The translations under genes were made by a program, and so were the position numbers. 64,000 nt of DNA from contig CANNEA010000001.1 of assembly GCA_947503525.1 (NCBI GenBank), forward strand, positions 620,001-684,000, in the 5' to 3' direction. This DNA comes from an uncultured Carboxylicivirga sp. GTDB lineage: Bacteria > Bacteroidota > Bacteroidia > Bacteroidales > Marinilabiliaceae. The notes under the pieces were generated by a model that saw only the letters and a list, made by a program, of their open reading frames with translations, had not been told where the DNA came from and made no database searches. Every line of letters begins with the position of its first letter. The stretch's first letter is position 1. This document shows positions 8,081-16,737 of the stretch, piece after piece.

Positions 8081-9532
8081 ATGAAGTTTTTATTAGTATT
8101 GACTCTTTTTTTAGGCCTAGGTATTTCTATGGTGGCACAGTTTTCAGGAACCAACCTTATGGAATATCAATATGGTCAGTTGCCTGGTACAGATGATAAA
8201 GCTTTCCATTCGGTTTATAATAAACTGATGCTTAATTATCGCTATAAAGGCCTAAAGATAAGTGCAGGTGCTCAGTTGTATCAAACTCCTTATTCTGATC
8301 GAAATTATGTTGATCCTTCGTGGATTGGTTTAAACTACAAAAGAAAAGGTCTGGAGATAAAGGCCGGAAATCTAAATGAGACCTTAGCCAGAGGAATATT
8401 GCTGCGTTCCTACGAAATACAAGGAGCCATTCTTGAGGATAAGGGATTCAGAAGTAAACAGTATTTCTATCGTGATATAATGGGAGCTTCGCTTGGTTAC
8501 AAAACCAAACGTTTCAGCGTGAAAGGTTTGTGGGGTTACTCTTTAAATAATGTCTATCCTCCAACTCAGGATTGGGATGTAAGGCGTTCCGATCAGATTG
8601 GGGCTTTTTATGGTGATTATACCCTTAAAAAGCAAACCATAGGAGTTTCGGTATTAAATGTTAAAAACACTCAGGAAGATAGTTATTATGGTTTGGGTTC
8701 ACTTGCCGGAACCTTATTTCCATTCTTTAATTATTATGGAGCTTATGCTTTATCTCTAAACGGAAAAGATGGTAATGTAGATCCTGATACACACGCTATT
8801 TATGCAAGTCTTAATTTGTCTTTTTCAAAGTTTGGTTTCAGTCTGGAATTTAAGGATTACAAAAACTTCCTGATTGGATCGGGTATTAATGAGCCTCCAG
8901 CTTTGGTGCGTGAGCATTCTTATCGTGTGTTAAATAGAAGTACACATGTTTTACAACCACAAAACGAAACGGGTTTTCAATTGGAAGGTTTTTACCAGCC
9001 TTCCTTAAATACCGTATTTACGCTTAATTATACGAAGGCAACAAACGACTTTGGAAAAACATTTAATTATAGCGAGTGGTTTCTTGAATTTGCAACACTT
9101 TTTGGGGAGAATTTCGATTTTAAAGGATTCTTTGATTACGCCAATGATCCATTTAAAGGTGAATCTGATCGCTATTCGGCAGGGGTAAATCTGGATCAAA
9201 CCATAAAACAGAAATATGGTCTAAAATTGGAATTTGAGTTTCAGACATTTGATCGGGATTCAAAAAGTACCCAAAACTATGTTACAGCACTTACCTTTCG
9301 GTATAAGTCAAAAGTGTTTGTAAATGTATTGGGAGAATTAAGTAATGATGTTTTTGTGACAGATGATCAGAAATTGTGGTTAGGAGGAACAGTTAGGTAT
9401 AAAGTTAATTCGAGAAATAATCTACAGTTGTTTGCAGGAGAGCGCAGAGGAGGACCGGCATGTAGTGCAGGCATCTGTTATGAAGTACTCGATTTTAAAG
9501 GTGTTGAATTGCGATGGACAACACGATTTTAG
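8081..9532 (+). CDS. Outer-membrane beta-barrel protein, DUF6029-like
   Basis: 483 residues with a signal peptide (about 1-19). The rest is a run of alternating amphipathic strands rich in Tyr, Phe and Gly and ending in an aromatic residue (ELRWTTRF), typical of outer-membrane barrels. GNLNETLARGILLRSYE resembles the DUF6029 family, which in Bacteroidota is often next to TlpA-like genes; this family name is from memory and tentative. The gene starts 5 bases after the TlpA gene. A CxxxxC pair near the C-terminus (ACSAGIC) could be a disulfide serviced by the two thiol proteins (inference). Confidence 0.7.
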   Translation: MKFLLVLTLFLGLGISMVAQFSGTNLMEYQYGQLPGTDDKAFHSVYNKLMLNYRYKGLKISAGAQLYQTPYSDRNYVDPSWIGLNYKRKGLEIKAGNLNETLARGILLRSYEIQGAILEDKGFRSKQYFYRDIMGASLGYKTKRFSVKGLWGYSLNNVYPPTQDWDVRRSDQIGAFYGDYTLKKQTIGVSVLNVKNTQEDSYYGLGSLAGTLFPFFNYYGAYALSLNGKDGNVDPDTHAIYASLNLSFSKFGFSLEFKDYKNFLIGSGINEPPALVREHSYRVLNRSTHVLQPQNETGFQLEGFYQPSLNTVFTLNYTKATNDFGKTFNYSEWFLEFATLFGENFDFKGFFDYANDPFKGESDRYSAGVNLDQTIKQKYGLKLEFEFQTFDRDSKSTQNYVTALTFRYKSKVFVNVLGELSNDVFVTDDQKLWLGGTVRYKVNSRNNLQLFAGERRGGPACSAGICYEVLDFKGVELRWTTRF

Positions 9533-9645
9533 TTCCTGCCTATGCAATTTTAATAAGGGCAATTAGGGATTTCGCTTAAGATATACCCTTATCAAAATGA
9601 AAGATTAAGAGTAGATATTTTCATAGATTTGGGTTTAGTTAAATG

Positions 9646-9679
9646 AAGCAGGTTGGGCTAAGGAGTTCAGCCTGTTTTT
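9646..9679 (+). terminator. Terminator after the TlpA/barrel operon
   Basis: A stem of about 14 pairs (several G-T) between 9646-9659 and 9664-9677 with loop AAGG, ending in a T tract. A weaker inverted repeat ATAAGGG/CCCTTAT (9553-9559 and 9586-9592) lies just upstream. Confidence 0.65.
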
Positions 9680-9826
9680 CGTTTTCAAGGGTAACATTAT
9701 AAGCGAGCAAGCGTAGTATAATCCATAAACTTATTGGGTAAAATTGTTTTTAAGTAATTGTATGCTTAAATATACTAAGAGAGCATTTTATTCGTTTAAG
9801 TTAAAACACCAAAAACTACGTGCTTA

Positions 9827-11491
9827 ATGGCTGCAATTGATAATTTTGTGGGACCAATAGGTAGAGCTAATGCTGCGCACCTATTAAGGCGAACCACCTT
9901 CGGATTTACTGAATCTGACCTTAGCCGGTTTTCGGCATTTACCGTTTCTCAGGCAATGGATGAATTGTTTGCCACTCCTCCAGAAGTAGAGCTTCCGATT
10001 GATTTGGCCACCGGTGAAACCTGGTTAAATCCGGCTGCAAGTGGATCAAATAGTGAACAAGAGGATCTGACCGATTATTTTATGATTTGGCATCTTGAGC
10101 AAATGCGCAAGTCGTCCACCAATATACAAGAGCGCTTAACCTGGTTTTACCATACTCATCTCCCGGTAAGCAAAGAAATCGTTAAAACATCTGAAATGCT
10201 TTATTATCAAAACGCGTTATATCGTCAATTTGCGTTTGGTAGCTTCAAAGAGATGTTTAAGTCCATTTGCATGGACAATGCCATGATGATATATCTGGAT
10301 AATGGTACAAATGATGTGAGCAGTCCCAATGAGAATTACGCTCGTGAAATGTTTGAATTATATTCCATAGGTAGGGGAGCCCAGGTTAGTGAGGGGGATT
10401 ATTCGAATTATACCGAAGAGGACATTAAGGCCGCCACTCGTATTTTAACGGGTTACGCTGTCGACAATACTTTTCAAACCATTAATCCCGATACACTTCT
10501 GCCAACCTCAAAGTTAAAAACAGCAGATCGGAATGGTCAAAAAATTGCTAATCGACACGATGCAGGTGAAAAGGTATTCAGTTCTCATTTTGGCAATGTT
10601 AGTATTACACCAGAAGAATTAGTGGATGACTATGCAACCGAAGAGTCGGCACTGAAAGAATTTGATGATATGATCGAAATGATTTTTGATCAGGATGAAA
10701 CAGCACGTTTTATCACTCGTAAACTCTATCGTCATTTTGTATATTATAAAATTGATGCTTCCATTGAGAGCAATGTAATTGTACCCTTGGCTACCTTATT
10801 TAAGTCGTCGGATTATGATATGTCAGTGTTGGTAAAAGCTTTGTTGAGTTCTCAACATTTTTTCGATACTGATGATGGTGTATTGGCAAATAATGTACGT
10901 GGTTCAATCATAAAATCGCCTATTGAGTTAATCATGGGCACATTGAATCTTTTTAATGTTGAGGCGCCAACTGACTTGAATGTTTTATACAATACCGTTT
11001 ACAAAGATGGGATCTTCGATTTTATAAAAGTTCAAGGATTAAATTTTTATGATCCTTTTGAAGTAGCAGGCTACCCGGCATATCATCAATATCCGGTTTA
11101 CAGTCGCAACTGGATTACACCGCATTCATTGGCTTACCGTTATCAGTTTAGTGAATTGATATTAAATGGTGTCAATCGCAAGAGCGAGGATTTAGGATTA
11201 AAAATCAATCTATTAGATTGGCTTGAAAATTCCGGAGCGATAAGCGAACCTGCCAATGCGGATATATTGATAGATTCTCTCATTGAATTGATGATTCCAT
11301 TTCCTTTAGCCGCTGAACGCCGTGATTTCTTTTTGGAAGAAGTATTTCTGGATGGCCTGTATTCAAGTGCCTGGACCATGGAGTGGAATAATTATAAAAC
11401 CGACCCTGGTCAATACAGAACAACAGTGGAGAGCAGGATTCAGGTTTTAGTGAATGCGATTATGCAATCGCCGGAATATCAGTTGTACTAA
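9827..11491 (+). CDS. DUF1800 domain protein
   Basis: 554 residues. The family signature is at the very start (GRANAAHLLRRTTFGFT). Later hallmarks are LTWFYHTHLPVS, SPNENYAREMFELYSIG, ILTGYAVD, HDAGEKVFSSHFG and RFITRKLYRHFVY. DUF1800 proteins are nearly always encoded beside a DUF1501 protein, as here (gap 12 bases), and are thought to work in the cell envelope; no activity is established. No signal peptide is seen at this start, and no better upstream start was found. Confidence 0.92.
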   Translation: MAAIDNFVGPIGRANAAHLLRRTTFGFTESDLSRFSAFTVSQAMDELFATPPEVELPIDLATGETWLNPAASGSNSEQEDLTDYFMIWHLEQMRKSSTNIQERLTWFYHTHLPVSKEIVKTSEMLYYQNALYRQFAFGSFKEMFKSICMDNAMMIYLDNGTNDVSSPNENYAREMFELYSIGRGAQVSEGDYSNYTEEDIKAATRILTGYAVDNTFQTINPDTLLPTSKLKTADRNGQKIANRHDAGEKVFSSHFGNVSITPEELVDDYATEESALKEFDDMIEMIFDQDETARFITRKLYRHFVYYKIDASIESNVIVPLATLFKSSDYDMSVLVKALLSSQHFFDTDDGVLANNVRGSIIKSPIELIMGTLNLFNVEAPTDLNVLYNTVYKDGIFDFIKVQGLNFYDPFEVAGYPAYHQYPVYSRNWITPHSLAYRYQFSELILNGVNRKSEDLGLKINLLDWLENSGAISEPANADILIDSLIELMIPFPLAAERRDFFLEEVFLDGLYSSAWTMEWNNYKTDPGQYRTTVESRIQVLVNAIMQSPEYQLY

Positions 11492-11503
11492 TAGACCATT
11501 AAG

Positions 11504-13150
11504 ATGAAGAGAAGAAATTTTATACGCAATATAGGAGCTGCAACTGCCGGAGGATATGCTTTAGCTGGTATTCCCTTAAAAGCTATGACAGCCAATTCGC
11601 CATTGGCACAGGCTGCTTTAAATGCCGACAATGACAATGTATTGATTTTTGTGCAGTTGCATGGAGGTAACGATGGCTTAAATACTTTGGTGCCTATTGG
11701 GCAATACAATGAATATTACAACGCCCGAGCTAATATTGCCATACCCGATCATGGAACACGTAGTTATATTAATGTGGATGAAAGCATTCCTGAAAGTCGT
11801 CAGGTTGGATTGCATCCTGATATGATTCATTTCAAGCAATTGTATGAACAAGATAAAGCCGTTGTGATTCAAAATGTGGGTTATCCGCAAATGAATGGAT
11901 CTCACTTTAGAGGTCGTGATTTGGTTTTTATGGGTCTGGATGGTACCGAGGATAATGAAAATGTAGCCTCAGGTTGGATGGGACGTTTTCTGGATATGGA
12001 ATATCCGAATTACCCTGATGCCTATCCAAGTGATTCGATGAAGGACCCAGTTGCCATAGAAATGGGAAGTGCTATGTCAATTGCTTTTCATCGCGAAAAA
12101 GGAATTCCAATAGGATTAAATGTGCAGAGTCCATCGGCTTTTTATGATTTGATAAATGGTGTTGGTGTAGATGATGCAAGTTTTTATAAACCTGATGGTT
12201 ATGCTGGTGATGAATTGGAATATCTGTGGCAGTTCGAAGGCATGTCGAATGTTTACGCCGATCGCTTAAAAGATGTTTATGATACAGGAAACAATTCAAG
12301 TATTGAATACCCAGAAGAATATCCTGCCCCGACACCTTCTCGATATAAGAAGAATCCACTATCAGGCCAGTTGCGTTTAATTGCCCGCTTGTTAAAGGGA
12401 GGCATTAAAACGCGCATTTTTATGTGTCGCATGGGTGGATTTGATACGCATGGTAATCAGGTGGAGGAGTATGATTCAACCCTGGGTACTCATGCCGCTT
12501 TAATGTACCATTTGTCTTCGGCCATTAAAGCCTTTCAGGATGATTTGGCGGGTTTGGGATTAGAGGAAAAAGTACTGACCATGACCTTTACAGAGTTTGG
12601 ACGTCGTGTACATTCCAACAACAGTTATGGCACTGATCATGGTTCATCCACACCTGTATTTATTTTTGGTAAAACAGTAAGTGGCAAGGTGGTTGGTGAT
12701 AATCCCGACCTTCAGGATTTGGTGGGCGGCAATATGAAATATCAAGTGGATTATCGTCAGGTATATACTTCTGTGCTGCAAGACTGGTTTGGTGCCAGCG
12801 ATGAAGCATTGGCAATTGCACGTTTCGACAAGTTTAAGGATACCAAAATTAATATTTTTGGAACTGATATAGGGATAGAAGAACTATATGCAGGTAAGGT
12901 ACAAGCAACCGCTTTTCCTAATCCGGCCTCTTCAAATTTAACTATCCAGTTTAATATGCTCATGCCGGGTGATGCTCTGGTTTCCATTTTTGATGTATAT
13001 GGAAAGATGGTATATCGCAGAAGTATCAATGGATTGTATTATGGTTTTCACAAGCACAATATTAATGTAAGTGGATTGCCACAAGGTCAATATTTATTTT
13101 CTGTAAAAACCGGGCAATATGTTGAAAGTGGCAAGGTAATAGTGAAATAA
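11504..13150 (+). CDS. DUF1501 protein with T9SS C-terminal sorting domain
   Basis: 548 residues. The N-terminus MKRRNFIRNIGAATAGGYAL has a twin-arginine-like export signal. The DUF1501 domain (sulfatase/alkaline-phosphatase-like fold) is seen in VQLHGGNDGLNTLVPIG, GFDTHGNQVEEYD and MTFTEFGRRVHSNNSYGTDHG, whose His/Asp residues suggest metal binding. The last about 75 residues (PNPASSNLTIQF...GKMVYRR...GLPQGQYLFSV...GKVIVK) form a type IX secretion sorting domain of type A. The protein should therefore cross the outer membrane and be surface-attached or released. It forms an operon with the DUF1800 gene. Confidence 0.93.
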   Translation: MKRRNFIRNIGAATAGGYALAGIPLKAMTANSPLAQAALNADNDNVLIFVQLHGGNDGLNTLVPIGQYNEYYNARANIAIPDHGTRSYINVDESIPESRQVGLHPDMIHFKQLYEQDKAVVIQNVGYPQMNGSHFRGRDLVFMGLDGTEDNENVASGWMGRFLDMEYPNYPDAYPSDSMKDPVAIEMGSAMSIAFHREKGIPIGLNVQSPSAFYDLINGVGVDDASFYKPDGYAGDELEYLWQFEGMSNVYADRLKDVYDTGNNSSIEYPEEYPAPTPSRYKKNPLSGQLRLIARLLKGGIKTRIFMCRMGGFDTHGNQVEEYDSTLGTHAALMYHLSSAIKAFQDDLAGLGLEEKVLTMTFTEFGRRVHSNNSYGTDHGSSTPVFIFGKTVSGKVVGDNPDLQDLVGGNMKYQVDYRQVYTSVLQDWFGASDEALAIARFDKFKDTKINIFGTDIGIEELYAGKVQATAFPNPASSNLTIQFNMLMPGDALVSIFDVYGKMVYRRSINGLYYGFHKHNINVSGLPQGQYLFSVKTGQYVESGKVIVK

Positions 13151-13173
13151 GAAACTACCCTAAATAAAGACAA

Positions 13174-13207
13174 AATGCCTCCTGTGATAAGGGGGCATTG
13201 TTGTTTT
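13174..13207 (+). terminator. Terminator after the DUF1800/DUF1501 operon
   Basis: A 9-bp stem AATGCCTCC/GGGGGCATT (one T-G pair) with an 8-base loop, followed by GTTGTTTT. It lies 24 bases after the stop codon. Confidence 0.75.
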
Positions 13208-13608
13208 AGGATAATTCCATTTATCAAGATTATTTATAATAAGCATTTTTAAAGATCTAAAGTAAGCCATTTATAAACTGCTGTTACACATACAATAAAA
13301 AAAACAGCTTAATAAAAGTATTCCAAAGTCAATAGAATAAAGGTGATTGAATTATTTGTAAACTAACTCAGATAAAACAAATGTGTTACGTTTTGTAGTT
13401 TTGCTTATTAACAATAAGAATAATTGCTATTTTAGCTAATGCTATGTAATATAAGTTAAATACCCGCATAGTGTTGATTAAGTTTGACTGTAGAAGTTAT
13501 TTTGAAAGATGGTATGCGTCCAAAGGATACAGAGCAATATTGGTTCATAGCTTAAGTTCAGCCAATTGTGATGCCATATTGGTCAAAAGATTATAAAAAC
13601 TATCATAA
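13208..13608. other. Intergenic region, nothing recognised
   Basis: About 400 A/T-rich bases. A 41-codon frame from a GTG at 13471 to a stop at 13596 exists but has no supporting features. No clear promoter box or repeat was found. Confidence 0.5.
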
Positions 13609-13920
13609 ATGCTAAAATTAAAACGATCCACTTATGCAACATGGTCATTTAGACTCTTAATCTATTTGATTGTAATAAACATTGCTTCTTTTTTCATAGT
13701 TGTTAATTATGACAAATTTCTTACAAACACTGATGAAATTCTTCGTATAGGACGGATTCTTGGTATCATTGGAAATGTATTTTTTGCTGTTGGTTTAATT
13801 TGTACTGTAATTAGTATTGTTAAAAAGGAGAAACGGAATTATCTCTACTTCGTTTCAATTATTGTTTATCCAATAATATTGCTGCTTTTCTTAATAAATA
13901 AAATTCAATATAGTTTATAA
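13609..13920 (+). CDS. Small membrane protein, unknown
   Basis: 103 residues with three hydrophobic segments (about 14-33, 47-68 and 78-96) separated by short charged stretches (KKEKRNY at about 71-77). No family is recognised. The stop codon is immediately followed by the ATG of the VF530-family gene, so the two are co-transcribed and probably translationally coupled. The start is supported only by the clean helix pattern and the coupling. Confidence 0.6.
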   Translation: MLKLKRSTYATWSFRLLIYLIVINIASFFIVVNYDKFLTNTDEILRIGRILGIIGNVFFAVGLICTVISIVKKEKRNYLYFVSIIVYPIILLLFLINKIQYSL

Positions 13921-14160
13921 ATGAACGACTCAAATAAACCAACAAATCAACAGCCTAACAATCCATTACATGGTGTAAAGTTGGCTGATATACTAGAACG
14001 ATTAGTAAAAGAATTAGGATGGGAAGAGTTAGGTGCAAGAATAGATATCCGATGTTTTAACAATGATCCATCAATAAAATCGAGCCTTAAGTTTTTGCGT
14101 CGTACACCATGGGCCAGGGAAAAAGTGGAGCAGCTGTATTTAAAGGTGATTAAGGCCTGA
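13921..14160 (+). CDS. VF530 family protein (DUF2132)
   Basis: 79 residues. The segment [20 protein letters not shown], then [20 protein letters not shown] and [18 protein letters not shown], is the complete VF530/DUF2132 domain. It is a small helical fold known from a Vibrio fischeri structure and suggested to bind DNA; function is not settled. It abuts the small membrane-protein gene with no gap. Confidence 0.9.
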   Translation: MNDSNKPTNQQPNNPLHGVKLADILERLVKELGWEELGARIDIRCFNNDPSIKSSLKFLRRTPWAREKVEQLYLKVIKA

Positions 14161-14246
14161 TAGATTAACCAGAGTATTCAAATCAATAAGAAATATACCT
14201 TAGTTAAGGACGAGGAATAAATAAAAATCTACAAGCAGAATTAATT

Positions 14247-16154
14247 ATGACCAGACAAGAACACCTGGAATTTTGTAAAAAATGTAAGAAACGTAAAAGT
14301 GATATAAAACAAGGATTGCTTTGTGGAATCACTGGAATGAAAGCTGATTTTGAAGAGACTTGTGAAAATTATGAGCATGATCCATATGTTCAGGAATCTA
14401 CATTCGAAAGTGAAGAAACAGGTAATCAATTAGGAGTAGGTAAGATCGACGCCGAAACATTTAACCTATTCAGATCTCACCAAGACTTTTATTATGCCAT
14501 TGTTGGTGGCCTTTTGGCCAGTTTAATTAGCGGTGTAATTTGGGCAGCTGTTACCGTTAGTACCGGATATCAGATTGGGTATATGGCCATTGGAGTTGGA
14601 CTTATCGTTGGATATGCCGTTCAGTTTTTTGGAGCTGGAATAGATCAGAAATTTGGTTTTTTGGGTGCCTTTTTATCAGTATTCGGATGCTTGCTGGGTA
14701 ACTTGTTTAGTCAGGTTGGCTTTTATGCTCAGGATGCATCTTTAGGATATCTTGAAGTATTATCATATTTGAGCTTCCCTTTAATTATTGAAATCTTAAT
14801 CGAATCTTTCTCCCCAATTGATATACTATTTTATGGTATTGCAATTTATGAAGGTTACAAGTTAGCATTTCGGAAAATTTCAATGCTTGAAATAAGTGAA
14901 ATTCAAAATCCAGAATTTGATGCATCTCCTTCAAATTCTAATCTACGTATGCCTTTGGTTGTGGTTTCGATTTTCGCCATTGGGTTTTTTATGTATAAAG
15001 TGCAAAAAGGAGTTAGCGGTTTTAAAACTTACCAATATGAGTCCGGTAAAACGATGTCAGAAGGAGAATTAGTCAATAGTAAGGAAGAAGGAAAATGGAC
15101 TTTTTGGTATGAAAATGGGAACAAACAGGTGGATGCTCATTTTACTGAAGGCATCCCTGATAGCTTATGGCAATGGTACAACGAATCTGGTAACATGATA
15201 AAAAAAGGTCATTATAAAAATGGTCTTGAACATGGAGTTTGGATCAATTATTATGAGAATGGACAGCAACAAGACTCTGGACTTTATCAGAGTGGAAGGA
15301 TGAATGGCTTTTGGAAGTTTTGGTATGAAGATGGTCAACTTCTACAGGAGGGTACTTATAAAAGAAATGCACAGGACGGTAACTGGAAAATTTTTCATGA
15401 GAATGGTAACTTATCTAACGAAGGGCTTATGAAAGAAGGTGTCATGTCAGGTTTGTGGAATAATTATTACGACAATGGCAAACTGGAAAGTGTACTGATT
15501 CATAAGTCAGCTGAGAAGTTGATTGTACAAGATACCTGGGATTTGAATGGCAAACAGCTTGTTAAGGATGGAAATGGAGCCTTTAAATCGTATAGTAAAT
15601 CTGGTCAGTTGTTGGTTACAGGTGAAATAAAAGATGGATCACGAATTGGAGAGTGGGTAACTTATTTTGAGGATGGCAAAATAAAGGAAAAAGGGCTTTA
15701 TGAAAATGATCTTTATAAGGTTATAGATGTTTGGGCGTCTAATGGCGATGCAATTGTTACAGATGGAAACGGAATGTACAAATCATATTACCTCGATAGT
15801 GAAAATGTGATGGAATCGGGTAAGATAGTTGATGGTTTGCGTGAAGGTAAGTGGGAGCTATATTATGAAAGTACTCAAACTTTGTTTCAGGATAATATTT
15901 ATTTGAAAGGTAAACAAACTGGTGTATCGAATTCCTATTTTGAATCAGGCCAATTGTATGTGAGTGGCCAATTGAAAGATAATAAGAGGGACGGTGAATG
16001 GAATTGGTATTATGAGAGCGGTCTTATTTCATCTTCAGTTTCATTTATTGACGATAAGAAAGATGGTAAGCAAACCATGTGGAGCGAGATGGGAGATGTA
16101 ACAAAAGAGGAGTATTATAAAAATGGGGAATTAATTGAGGAGAAGGTCTTTTAG
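14247..16154 (+). CDS. Membrane protein with MORN/YwqK-type repeats
   Basis: 635 residues. Residues 1-46 hold a Bacteroidota zinc-ribbon-like motif (HLEFCKKCKKRK...GLLCGITGMKADFEETCENYE). Three to four membrane helices (about 80-200) and another near 230-250 follow. From about 265 to the end is a chain of roughly a dozen repeats of the type W.x.YYENGQ.x.G.Y..G...G.W, the YwqK/MORN-like repeat. Such repeats form an elongated beta surface; in databases they are often labelled YwqK family antitoxin, but there is no toxin gene nearby and no evidence for that role. It probably binds a partner at the membrane. Confidence 0.8.
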   Translation: MTRQEHLEFCKKCKKRKSDIKQGLLCGITGMKADFEETCENYEHDPYVQESTFESEETGNQLGVGKIDAETFNLFRSHQDFYYAIVGGLLASLISGVIWAAVTVSTGYQIGYMAIGVGLIVGYAVQFFGAGIDQKFGFLGAFLSVFGCLLGNLFSQVGFYAQDASLGYLEVLSYLSFPLIIEILIESFSPIDILFYGIAIYEGYKLAFRKISMLEISEIQNPEFDASPSNSNLRMPLVVVSIFAIGFFMYKVQKGVSGFKTYQYESGKTMSEGELVNSKEEGKWTFWYENGNKQVDAHFTEGIPDSLWQWYNESGNMIKKGHYKNGLEHGVWINYYENGQQQDSGLYQSGRMNGFWKFWYEDGQLLQEGTYKRNAQDGNWKIFHENGNLSNEGLMKEGVMSGLWNNYYDNGKLESVLIHKSAEKLIVQDTWDLNGKQLVKDGNGAFKSYSKSGQLLVTGEIKDGSRIGEWVTYFEDGKIKEKGLYENDLYKVIDVWASNGDAIVTDGNGMYKSYYLDSENVMESGKIVDGLREGKWELYYESTQTLFQDNIYLKGKQTGVSNSYFESGQLYVSGQLKDNKRDGEWNWYYESGLISSSVSFIDDKKDGKQTMWSEMGDVTKEEYYKNGELIEEKVF

Positions 16155-16381
16155 CTATTAGTATTGAAGTTGGCTCATAAAGATAGAACTAACTTTATTA
16201 AGGATGCTAAGTGCATAAAATCAGTTGATTTCTATTGCTGTCAGTAGTGCCTTTAAGTTTTTTAAGGAATAAAACTTGGAAGTATCCATATTTTATTGGG
16301 ATATTTATATGATCAGAATTAAGTTCTGAAGTACCAGAGGTAATCTCGTTGAAGTAGAAAGATCATCTAAAGAAAATAGTC
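16155..16381. other. Upstream part of a 583-base gap, no gene found
   Basis: This is the first part of the long gap before the tricorn protease gene. No frame with coding character and no clear promoter motif was seen here. The rest of the gap holds a small lysine-rich gene, its terminator and a candidate -7 box. Confidence 0.4.
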
Positions 16382-16486
16382 ATGGGAAAAGGTCAAGACG
16401 CAAAGAAAAACGTAAAAAAAGAGCCGCTAAAAACAGCGAAGGAAAAAAGAGCTGAAAAGAGATTAAAGAAAGCAAAGAAAGAATAA
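16382..16486 (+). CDS. 34-residue lysine-rich small protein
   Basis: The ATG at 16382 opens a frame beginning MGKGQDAKKNVKKEPLKTAK and ending AEKRLKKAKKE. About 40% of residues are Lys/Arg, there is a Glu in most short windows, and no hydrophobic core, so it is likely disordered or nucleic-acid bound. It resembles small conserved proteins of the pattern GKGxDxKKxxKKEPxKTxKEK seen in several bacterial phyla (recollection, not a search). A strong terminator 25 bases downstream supports a separate transcript. Confidence 0.65.
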   Translation: MGKGQDAKKNVKKEPLKTAKEKRAEKRLKKAKKE

Positions 16487-16510
16487 TTAATTAAGTATTA
16501 AACGGATATT

Positions 16511-16558
16511 AACAACGCTCGGTGCCTTTCAGTATGGTATTGAGCGTTGTTTTTGTTT
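16511..16558 (+). terminator. Strong intrinsic terminator after the small gene
   Basis: Arms AACAACGCTC (16511-16520) and GAGCGTTGTT (16542-16551) pair perfectly, extended inward by six weaker pairs, and run into TTTTTGTTT. Confidence 0.88.
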
Positions 16559-16695
16559 AATATAATTGTCGAAACGACTTCATGCCATAATTTGATTAAA
16601 GTTTGATTTGATAGATGTGGAAAAGCATTAATCCATCCAGCGCCTGATAATTCATGCTTCTTGACCTCCAATTATAATTTTGTTACATTGTGTCG

Positions 16696-16703
16696 TACTT
16701 TTG
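16696..16703 (+). promoter_or_regulatory. Candidate -7 box for the tricorn protease gene
   Basis: TACTTTTG matches TAnnTTTG and lies 34 bases before the start codon. No well-spaced TTTG -33 element was found, so the call rests on one box. Confidence 0.5.
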
Positions 16704-16737
16704 AAATTATACACAATTATTTAAACCTCATACTACT

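Noticed and set aside
13471-13596. A 41-codon plus-strand frame in the gap before the small membrane protein gene.
   Set aside because: GTG start only, no recognisable motif, no promoter and surrounded by stops; too weak to call.
15030-16150. DNA repeats within the YwqK gene as a CRISPR-like array.
   Set aside because: The period is irregular, similarity is at protein level and the frame is open throughout.
14247-16154. Calling the YwqK-repeat protein an antitoxin.
   Set aside because: The label comes only from repeat similarity; there is no toxin-like gene beside it and the protein is a large membrane protein.
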